NCBI GenBank assembly: GCA_963729195.1
Contig: CAVSNF010000024.1
Location: 558,001 to 622,000, forward strand
DNA length: 64,000 nt
Origin: CAVPTL01 sp963729195
GTDB taxonomy: Bacteria; Actinomycetota; Thermoleophilia; Gaiellales; JAICJC01
Reading direction: 5' to 3'
The notes under the pieces were generated by a model. That model searched no databases, had not been told where the DNA came from, and worked only from the letters and a program-made list of their open reading frames with translations. Each line of letters starts with the position of its first letter. The stretch's first letter is position 1. The position numbers and the translations under genes were made by a program. Of this stretch, positions 39,279 to 45,783 are shown one piece after another.

Positions 39279-40118
39279 GTGTTCACTTCCGAGCAGCGGG
39301 CAGCGTTCGACCACGACGGCTTCCTGATCATCGAGCGGGATTTCATCTCCGCCGCGCAGGTCGACCTGCTGCGCGAGCGGTTCGAAGCGATCTTCCGCGA
39401 GGAGTACGAGACCGGCATCAAGCCCGACGAGGTCAACTGGGTTTCCGGCCGCGACCCGGAGAACCGCACCCGCCAGATCTGTAACGGCTGGAAGGCCGAC
39501 ACGGTGCTCGCCCGGCAGGTGCTGAGCGAGCACACCGGTGAGGCCTGTGCCGAGCTGATGGGCTATGACGGCGTGCGCATCCTCCAGGACAACTGCATCT
39601 GGAAGCCACCGGGCACGCTGTCTCTGGGCATGCACCAGGACGGCGCCTACCTCGACTACCTGGTGCCCGGCGAGATGATCACCTGCTGGATCGCGCTCGA
39701 GCCGACCTCGGCCGAAGCCGGCACCATGACCTTCGTCACCGGTTCCCATCACTGGCCGCGATCGGAGAAGAACCGGGGAGAGTTCCACGCCCCGCCGGAT
39801 TGGCTCGACCCGGCCCGCCGCGCCAACCCGGCCGGTGCCGACGCCGAGCTCGACCTCACCCCTGTCGTGGTCGAAGCCGGCGGAGCCTCGTTTCACCACC
39901 ACAACACCTTCCACGGATCCGGACCCAACACCGCCGCAAGCGCGCACCGCCGCGCATTGATCTCGCATCTTCTGCCAGCCGACAGCCGGTTCGATCCCGA
40001 TCACACCGATCTGATCTACTCCCGCTACCGACGCCGCGACTCCACCGAGATGGATGAATCGTTCTTCCCAGTGGTGTGGAGCGCGAACGGTGGACGGTCG
40101 GCGTGGCTCGACGGTTGA
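39279..40118 (+). CDS. Phytanoyl-CoA dioxygenase (PhyH)-family 2-oxoglutarate oxygenase
   Basis: Fe(II)/2-oxoglutarate-dependent hydroxylase fold, 279 aa. The facial triad is visible as H-x-D in LGMHQDGAYLDYL (His119, Asp121) and distal His212 in FHHHNTFHGSGPN. Arg224 in SAHRRALISH suits 2OG binding. The substrate is unknown. Close divergence from the enolase-like gene suggests shared control and perhaps one pathway. Confidence 0.88.
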   Translation: MFTSEQRAAFDHDGFLIIERDFISAAQVDLLRERFEAIFREEYETGIKPDEVNWVSGRDPENRTRQICNGWKADTVLARQVLSEHTGEACAELMGYDGVRILQDNCIWKPPGTLSLGMHQDGAYLDYLVPGEMITCWIALEPTSAEAGTMTFVTGSHHWPRSEKNRGEFHAPPDWLDPARRANPAGADAELDLTPVVVEAGGASFHHHNTFHGSGPNTAASAHRRALISHLLPADSRFDPDHTDLIYSRYRRRDSTEMDESFFPVVWSANGGRSAWLDG

Positions 40119-40157
40119 CCTGAGGGCGCTCCGGCGGGATCGGTACGATCCTCCGCT

Positions 40158-41280
40158 ATGCGTGTGGGTGTCCCAGCCGAGCTCGCCCCGATCAGAGCAC
40201 CGTGTTGCTCTGACGCCCGACGCCGTCTCGCGACTGGTGACGGCCGGGTTCGAGGTGTTGGTCGAGGCGGGCGCCGGCGCCGGCGCGTCGCTGCCCGATG
40301 ACGCCTACCGCGAGGCGGGCGCCACTCTGGGCTCGATCGACGACGTGCTGGGCGCAGCCGACATCGTCGTCCACATCGGCAAGATCGGCCAGGACGAGGT
40401 CTCCCGGCTGCGATCCGGGCAGGTCGTGATCGGCTACGTGTGGCCGCTGATCGACGCCGATCTGGTGCAGTCGCTGGCAACTGCGGGGGTGACCGCCTTC
40501 GGGATGGAGTCGGTGCCGCGAGTGTCGAGGGCACAGCGGATGGACGCGCTCTCGTCCCAGGCCACGGTGGCGGGCTACAAGGCGGTGATCATCGCCGCCG
40601 AGCGGCTGCCGCGCTTCTTCCCGATGCTGATGACCGCCGCGGGTACGGTGGCCCCGGCCAAGGTGCTGGTGCTGGGCGCCGGCGTAGCCGGACTCCAGGC
40701 GATCGCGACCGCACGCCGGCTGGGAGGCGTGGTGTCGGCGTTCGACACCCGCCCGGTCGTGAAGGAGCAGGTCGAGAGCCTGGGTGCCAAGTTCGTGGAG
40801 CTGGACGTGGGTGGCGGCCAGGACGAGCGTGGCTATGCGATCGCGCTGACGCCCGAGCAGCAGGCCCGCCAGCAGGAGCTGTTGGAGGAGTTCATCGCCG
40901 ACTCAGACGTGGTTGTCACCACAGCACTGGTGCCGGGCCGCCCGGCGCCGCGGTTGATCCCCGCCTCGGCGGTGGAGGCAATGCGGGCCGGCTCGGTGAT
41001 CGTCGACCTGGCCGCGGAGACCGGCGGGAACTGCGAGCTGACCGTGCCGGGCGAGGTCACAACGGCGCACGACGTGATCGTGGTGGGCACGCTCAACCTG
41101 CCGTCCACGATGCCGCTTCACGCCAGCCAGATGTATGCCAGAAACGTCCAGGCGGTGCTCGATCACCTGGTCTCCGACGGCGAGCTGCAGCTCGACTTCG
41201 ACGACGAGATCACCGCCGACGCGATCATCACTCACGACGGCAAGGTCACCACCCGACTGCTCTCCGGGGAGCGCGCATGA
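40158..41280 (+). CDS. pntAA: NAD(P) transhydrogenase subunit alpha part 1, frameshift near start
   Basis: Soluble NAD(H)-binding domain of proton-translocating transhydrogenase. The start MRVGVPAE at 40158 joins SEHRVALTPDAVSRLVTAGF through one indel in a C-run near 40188. Rossmann motif KVLVLGAGVAGLQAIATARR, RPVVKEQVESLGAKFVELDV, and IVDLAAETGGNCELT. About 373 aa. First of three overlapping genes pntAA-pntAB-pntB, the split arrangement usual in Actinobacteria. Confidence 0.93.
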
Positions 41281-41582
41281 ACGAAAGCCTCTTGATCGAG
41301 ATCACCGTGTTCGTGCTGGCGGCATTCGTCGGCATCGAGGTGATCAACCGCGTCCCCACCACCCTGCACACGCCGCTCATGTCCGGCACCAACGCCATCC
41401 ACGGGATCGTGATCGTGGGCGCGATCCTGGTCGCCGGAGCCGACCTGTCGACACTGACCAACATCCTCGGCGCAATCGCAGTGGCCTTCGGCGCCTCCAA
41501 CGTGGTCGGCGGATTCCTGGTCACCGACCGCATGCTGGAGATGTTCAAGAAACGGCCGACGCCGGAGAAAAAGGATGAGTAA
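41277..41582 (+). CDS. pntAB: NAD(P) transhydrogenase subunit alpha part 2 (membrane)
   Basis: Small membrane component of 101 aa with three hydrophobic helices (ITVFVLAAFVGIEVINRVP, GIVIVGAILVAGADL, AIAVAFGASNVVGGFLVTD). The TTLHTPLMSGTNAIHGI motif is diagnostic. ATGA overlap with pntAA and an 8-bp overlap with pntB. Confidence 0.95.
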   Translation: MNESLLIEITVFVLAAFVGIEVINRVPTTLHTPLMSGTNAIHGIVIVGAILVAGADLSTLTNILGAIAVAFGASNVVGGFLVTDRMLEMFKKRPTPEKKDE

Positions 41583-42972
41583 GGCCGACTGGATCGGCGC
41601 CGCCTACCTGGTGTGCGCGATCTTCTTCATCATCGGCCTCAAGCGGCTCTCGTCTCCGGCCACCGCCCGCAGCGGCAACCGGATCGCGGCGGTGGGCATG
41701 GCCATCGCCATCATCGCCACGCTGTGCGACGACTCGGTCAAGAGCTACACCTGGATCATCATCGGCGCTCTGGTGGGCGGAATCGCGGGCGCGATCGGAG
41801 CCCGCCGGGTGAAGATGACCGCCATGCCCCAGATGGTGGCGCTGTTCAACGGCCTGGGCGGCGGCGCCGCCGCCCTGGTGGCGTTCTCCGACTATCACGA
41901 TGCCATCGGCGGCCCGAGTGACATCCAGGCAAAGATCATCATCTCGATCCTGTTCTCGGCGGTGGTCGGCTCGCTCAGCTTCTCGGGCTCGATGGTGGCG
42001 TTCGGAAAGCTCCAGGAGATGCTCAGCGGAAGCCCCAAGACCGTCCCCGGCCAGAAGCTGATCACCGGGGCACTGTTCGCGGCGGTGCTGATCCTGAGCG
42101 TGTACCTGGCCACCGGCCATGAGAACCAAACGGTGCTGATCGCCGCGATGGTGCTCGCCCTGATCCTGGGTGTGCAGATGGTGCTGGCCATCGGCGGCGC
42201 CGACATGCCGGTCGTGATCTCACTCTTGAACGCGTTCACCGGCCTGGCCACGGCCTCGACCGGCTTCGTGCTCTCCAACAACGTCCTGATCATCGCCGGC
42301 ACGCTGGTGGGCGCCTCGGGCACGCTGCTGACCCAGATGATGGGCAAGGCCATGAACCGCACGATCGCCAACGTCATCTTCGGCGCGTTTGGCACCGGCG
42401 GCGGCACCGCTGCACCCGGTGCCGGCCCCGGCGGTGACATGCACGTGCGGGCGACCTCACCCGACGACGTGGCGGTGATGCTGGCCTACGCCCGCCGGGT
42501 GGTGGTCGTGCCCGGCTACGGCCTGGCGGTCGCCCAGGCCCAGCACAACGTGCGCGAGCTCGCCGACGTGCTCGAGGCCCGGGGCGTGGACGTGCGCTAC
42601 GCCATCCACCCAGTGGCAGGCCGGATGCCCGGGCACATGAACGTGCTTTTGGCCGAAGCCGACGTGCCCTACACCCAGCTGTACGAGATGGACGACATCA
42701 ACAACGAGTTCCAGCGCACCGATGTGACCCTCGTGATCGGCGCCAACGACGTGGTCAACCCCGCCGCCAAGAACACTCCCGGCAGCCCCATCTACGGCAT
42801 GCCGGTGCTGAACGTCGATCAGTCAGCCGCCGTGGTGGTGCTGAAACGGTCGATGAACACGGGCTTTGCGGGGATCGAGAACGAGCTCTTCTACGACCCC
42901 AAGACAACCATGCTCTTCGGCGACGCCAAAGAGTCCGTGATCAACCTCGCCACCGCCGTCAAGGACGTGTAG
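41575..42972 (+). CDS. pntB: NAD(P) transhydrogenase subunit beta
   Basis: Membrane plus NADP(H)-binding subunit, 465 aa. About eight transmembrane helices form the proton channel, followed by the C-terminal nucleotide domain with VVVVPGYGLAVAQAQHNVRE, HPVAGRMPGHMNVLLAEA and VLNVDQSAAVVVLKRSM. Supplies NADPH at the expense of the proton gradient, useful for the reductases and biosynthetic genes nearby. The stop overlaps the convergent ArsR gene by 14 bp. Confidence 0.96.
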   Translation: MSKADWIGAAYLVCAIFFIIGLKRLSSPATARSGNRIAAVGMAIAIIATLCDDSVKSYTWIIIGALVGGIAGAIGARRVKMTAMPQMVALFNGLGGGAAALVAFSDYHDAIGGPSDIQAKIIISILFSAVVGSLSFSGSMVAFGKLQEMLSGSPKTVPGQKLITGALFAAVLILSVYLATGHENQTVLIAAMVLALILGVQMVLAIGGADMPVVISLLNAFTGLATASTGFVLSNNVLIIAGTLVGASGTLLTQMMGKAMNRTIANVIFGAFGTGGGTAAPGAGPGGDMHVRATSPDDVAVMLAYARRVVVVPGYGLAVAQAQHNVRELADVLEARGVDVRYAIHPVAGRMPGHMNVLLAEADVPYTQLYEMDDINNEFQRTDVTLVIGANDVVNPAAKNTPGSPIYGMPVLNVDQSAAVVVLKRSMNTGFAGIENELFYDPKTTMLFGDAKESVINLATAVKDV

Positions 42973-43228
42973 CCAAAAGCGCGTAGGGCGTCAGCCAGCC
43001 CACCAGCTCGGCAAAGCCCTCGGGGCGCAGCTCATACACCCGGCGGCGGCCGCTGGCGCGGCTGGAGACCATCCCGGCCTCTCGCAGGATCCGCAGGTGG
43101 CGGGAGGTGTTGGGCTGGCTCATGCCGGTGGCGTTGGCGAGCTCGCCGACGGCGCGGGGCTCGCTGCGCATCAGGTCGAGCAGTTGCCGGCGGGCGGGGT
43201 CGGAGACGACGTCAAAGGCGCTGGGCAT
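42959..43228 (-). CDS. ArsR-family HTH regulator, small
   Basis: Winged-helix repressor of 89 aa: AFDVVSDPARRQLLDLMRSE then GELANATGMSQPNTSRHLRI. Starts at the Met preceding PSAFDVV. The longer upstream open frame is not family-like. No metal-binding Cys motif is seen, so this belongs to the non-metal ArsR group that commonly pairs with YCII or SRPBCC proteins. It is divergent from a YCII-family gene. Confidence 0.88.
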   Translation of the reverse strand: MPSAFDVVSDPARRQLLDLMRSEPRAVGELANATGMSQPNTSRHLRILREAGMVSSRASGRRRVYELRPEGFAELVGWLTPYALLATRP

Positions 43229-43248
43229 GCTCAAAATATAAGCTCCCG

Positions 43249-43267
43249 CACATATGTGTGTCAACAC
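43249..43267. promoter_or_regulatory. Candidate ArsR operator, overlapping dyads
   Basis: Perfect palindrome cacatatgtg (43249-43258) overlapped by tgtgt-ca-acaca, in the 114-bp gap between the ArsR gene and the YCII gene. AT-rich and dyad-symmetric, as expected of an autoregulatory operator. Confidence 0.45.
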
Positions 43268-43342
43268 ATGCAAGACCCGAGCTTGTCGAATCCCCCGCCG
43301 CTCGCTCGTTCCTACTATGAACACCAACCCGAGGAGGACACG

Positions 43343-43687
43343 ATGAAGTTTCTGATGCAGATCTACCAGGGCGACGCACTCGAAGTCCAAAGCCGGCTTT
43401 CGCCGGAGGAGACGCAGCAGGTGTGGGCCGACTACGCCGCCCTCAACCAGACCGCCGGGGTGACCCCGGGCGAGCGCATGGCCTCACCGGAGACGGCCAC
43501 CACGGTGCGCGTGCAGGACGGCCGGACGCTGGCGACCGACGGACCGTACGCAGAGGCCAAGGAGGCGCTGGGCGGCTACTTCTTCCTCGAGGCAGACGAT
43601 CTGGACGCGGCCGTGAAGCTGGCTGCAACCGTCCCCGCCGCCCGCTACGGCGGCGCCGTCGAGGTGCGGCAGCTGATCGAGTCCTGA
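43343..43687 (+). CDS. YCII-related protein
   Basis: 114-aa dimeric alpha/beta-barrel protein of the YCII/DGPF family: FLMQIYQGDALE, VTPGERMASPETATTVRVQD, the DGPYAEAKEALGGYFFLEAD signature and a final GGAVEVRQLIES. The start ATG has gaggagg eight bases upstream. Family members sit with ArsR or ECF sigma genes, and their biochemical role is mostly unknown. Confidence 0.92.
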   Translation: MKFLMQIYQGDALEVQSRLSPEETQQVWADYAALNQTAGVTPGERMASPETATTVRVQDGRTLATDGPYAEAKEALGGYFFLEADDLDAAVKLAATVPAARYGGAVEVRQLIES

Positions 43688-44151
43688 GCCGTAACTGTAA
43701 GGGTTATGTACGGAACGACCCAAAGTCATTGACGCCTGCCGGAAGGCTCGCTATCCCGAGAGAAGAGAGTCATTGGGTCGTTGCAGACGGGGGTCGGCGC
43801 GACTGGCAGTGAACAGGGGGGTCACCGTGATTACAGTTGAACGAGTGGGGAGTCGCAGCGGTTTCGAAGCCGCCGCGACCGCTAAACACGCCGAGCGGGC
43901 GCTTCGCAGTGTCGCCGCGGCAGAGATAACGAACGACGCGTCTGAAAGGCACGAGGGCCGTCGCTTCGAGTATGTGCTTGCCCGCCGTCTGATCGCGGCG
44001 TAGCTGGAGGTCGCTCACGCGCCAACGGGGCCGACGGACTCGAGGGGGATCGTAACCGTCTAGCTCCGAGCACCCACCCGAGAGACTCGGAACCTACGGA
44101 CTTGCGAGGGGGCTAGTCCAGATTCCGGGTCTCTCGGCAGTTAACGTCCGG
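43688..44151. other. 464-bp gene-free, hairpin-rich region (possible structured RNA)
   Basis: No convincing protein gene is seen on either strand. Inverted repeats include ccgta/tacgg at 43689-43713; acgacccaa (43715-43723) with ttgggtcgt (43773-43781); gcggtt-tcga-agccgc around 43858-43873; and a long interrupted hairpin at 44078-44137 with paired segments of 9, 5 and 5 bp (ccgagagac/gtctctcgg, cggaa/ttccg, ggact/agtcc). The motif ccgagaga occurs twice. The base composition is less GC-rich than coding neighbours. I could not align it to tmRNA, RNase P, 6C or SRP RNA. It ends 14 bp before a REP palindrome. Confidence 0.5.
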
Positions 44152-44182
44152 GTGAATAACGGTGCCTGGCACCGTTATTCAC
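44152..44182. repeat. REP palindrome beyond the membrane-protein gene
   Basis: Canonical 31-bp palindrome, central t. It lies 12 bp beyond the inferred stop of the minus-strand membrane protein and just after the hairpin-rich region. Confidence 0.95.
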
Positions 44183-44194
44183 CCGGTACCTTCT

Positions 44195-44651
44195 TCAGGC
44201 GGCGTCGTCGCCGCCGCTGCCACCGGTGTTGCCGGGCGGGAAAGCCACCGCCGGCAAACGCGGTGTGGCCCTCGAGCTCATAGCCGCCGTAGGTCGCGAC
44301 CGCCGAGGCGAGCACCGTCAGCCACAGTCCGAACGACGTGTAGCTGTGAACGTCGATGAACTTCAGGATCGCCATCAGGAACACGAACGCGCCCAGCCCC
44401 AGCGCCGCGGTCGCGAGCGGAAACGGCACCTGCTCCTGCAGGTTCATGACGATCGCAACTGCGGTTGCTGCCAGCAGCAGCGCCCCCAGCACCGCCAGCT
44501 TGCCGAGCGCGCCGGTATCCCAGGCGCTCACCGAGACGTTGATCGGCCCGATGTCGACCGAGTACCACGAAAAGAACAGGACGCTGATCAGCGTCACCGC
44601 CGCGCCACCCACGACCATCCAATGGCCGCGCTTGAGATGTGATGTTTCCAC
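44195..44651 (-). CDS. Small four-helix membrane protein, C-terminal frameshift
   Basis: Unrecognised integral membrane protein of about 152 aa from the GTG at 44651. Four hydrophobic segments: MVVGGAAVTLISVLFFSWY, ALGKLAVLGALLLAATAVAI, LATAALGLGAFVFLMAILKF and FGLWLTVLASAVATYGGYEL. After one indel the tail becomes PPGNTGGSGGDDAA, ending at 44195. The unshifted frame gives an implausible poly-Arg tail into the REP. The region upstream holds a 14-bp palindrome and two cctgccaaa repeats. Confidence 0.7.
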
Positions 44652-44711
44652 CGAGCCGCCCTCCCTAGTACGATCGAAAACCTGCCAAAACAACACCTGC
44701 CAAATTGCGGC

Positions 44712-44725
44712 GTTACAATTGTAAC
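44712..44725. promoter_or_regulatory. 14-bp perfect palindrome at the M20 peptidase stop
   Basis: gttacaattgtaac, containing the TAA of the peptidase gene and lying 61 bp before the membrane-protein start. Downstream of it on the minus strand, cctgccaaa occurs twice in complement near 44682-44702. It may be an operator of the membrane-protein gene. Confidence 0.35.
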
Positions 44726-45765
44726 AGTAGTGCCCGCAGCAGCTGAATCCGCTCGGAGAGCGACTCGAGCGATACCCGCTCGTCGATCGCATGCGCCCCG
44801 ACGCCGTCCGGGCCGAGCCCGTCGAGCACCGGAATTCCCACCGCCGCGGCGAAGTTCCCGTCCGATCCGCCGGCCGAGGTGTTCTGGTCGAGCTTGATGC
44901 CGATGCCCTCGGCGATCTCGATCGCGCGCTGCGCCAGCCGCTCGGCCACATGCGACTGATTCATGGGCGGACGAGTGATCCCGCCACGCACCGTCAGCTC
45001 CGCTCCCTCCAGCCGCGGCCGCAGCCCATGGATGGCGGCTTCCAGCTGGAGCTGGGCCTCGGTCGTCCAGGCCCGAGCGTCGATCCGGGCCCACGCCTCG
45101 GCGGCGACCACGTTGTCGCCGCTGCCTCCACCGACCTGTCCGACGTTGATGCGGGCGCCCTCGATGCGATCGGCCAGCGCGTGCAGCGCGAGCGTCTGAT
45201 GGGCGAGCTCCTCGATCGCCGAGATGCCGCCGCGATGGCCGTTGCCGGCATGCGCCGAGCGACCCTGAATGTACATCTGGTAGCGGGCCAGGCCCGAGCG
45301 GGCGGTGGTGATCGTGCCTTCCCGCACCGGCGGCTCGACCACCAGCGCGGCGGCCGCAGAGCGGGCCAGTTCCTCCACCAGCGGACGGCCCTCGGGGCTC
45401 CCGATCTCCTCGTCGGCGGTGACCAGCACGATCACCGGCCGTGGTGTGGCGCCGATGCCGCGCAGCGCCTCGATCGCGATCACGATGCCGGCTTTCATGT
45501 CCAGCGACCCCGGCCCCCACAGGAACCCGTCCTCGATCCGCACCGGCATTTTCGCCAGCGTCCCCACCGGCCACACCGTGTCCATGTGGGCCATCACCAA
45601 GAGCGGATCGGACACCGCCTCGCCGAGATACCCGACCACCGACCCGCCCTCGCGCCGCTCGACGGTGGCGCCGATACCGGCGAGCTCATCGGCGATCACA
45701 TCGCCGATGCGGGCGATGCCCTCCGCACCGCCGGTGGGGCTCTCGATCTCGACCAGTCGCTGCAA
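44713..45765 (-). CDS. M20-family metallopeptidase (CPG2/ArgE-like)
   Basis: Dizinc amidohydrolase/peptidase of 350 aa. Zinc ligands are recognisable: AHMDTVWP (His, Asp), GSLDMKAG (bridging Asp), TADEEIGS (catalytic Glu and Glu ligand), VVEPPVREG (Glu) and GAHAIDERV (His near the C-terminus). The dimerisation lid has IQGRSAHAGNGHRGGISAIE. It resembles glutamate carboxypeptidase/acetylornithine deacetylase; the substrate is unresolved. The start codon is a weak TTG, and the N-terminus could extend a few residues. It follows the SNF2 helicase by 18 bp on the same strand. Confidence 0.88.
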   Translation of the reverse strand: MQRLVEIESPTGGAEGIARIGDVIADELAGIGATVERREGGSVVGYLGEAVSDPLLVMAHMDTVWPVGTLAKMPVRIEDGFLWGPGSLDMKAGIVIAIEALRGIGATPRPVIVLVTADEEIGSPEGRPLVEELARSAAAALVVEPPVREGTITTARSGLARYQMYIQGRSAHAGNGHRGGISAIEELAHQTLALHALADRIEGARINVGQVGGGSGDNVVAAEAWARIDARAWTTEAQLQLEAAIHGLRPRLEGAELTVRGGITRPPMNQSHVAERLAQRAIEIAEGIGIKLDQNTSAGGSDGNFAAAVGIPVLDGLGPDGVGAHAIDERVSLESLSERIQLLRALLLQL

Positions 45766-45783
45766 GCAGGTGGGCTTCGGGTG

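Noticed and set aside
43686..43716. Group II intron domain V, because gagccgtaac...gtacggaac resembles its lower helix
   Set aside because: Two pairs of the basal helix fail, there is no GNRA loop, no maturase gene and no intron-like exon junction.
44078..44137. tRNA-like fold on either strand
   Set aside because: The stems form one interrupted hairpin rather than a cloverleaf, and no anticodon or T-arm consensus is present.
43688..44151. tmRNA, with a tag-like ending ARRLIAA-stop and a ggtttcga motif near 43860
   Set aside because: No matching 5'/3' acceptor stem or T-loop could be found at plausible distances on either strand, and the open frame is too long for a tag.
44175..44182. REP-encoded stop for the small membrane protein
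   Set aside because: The frame reaching the REP gives a poly-Arg tail. A one-base correction gives a natural tail and stop at 44195, so this gene was not counted among REP-terminated genes.
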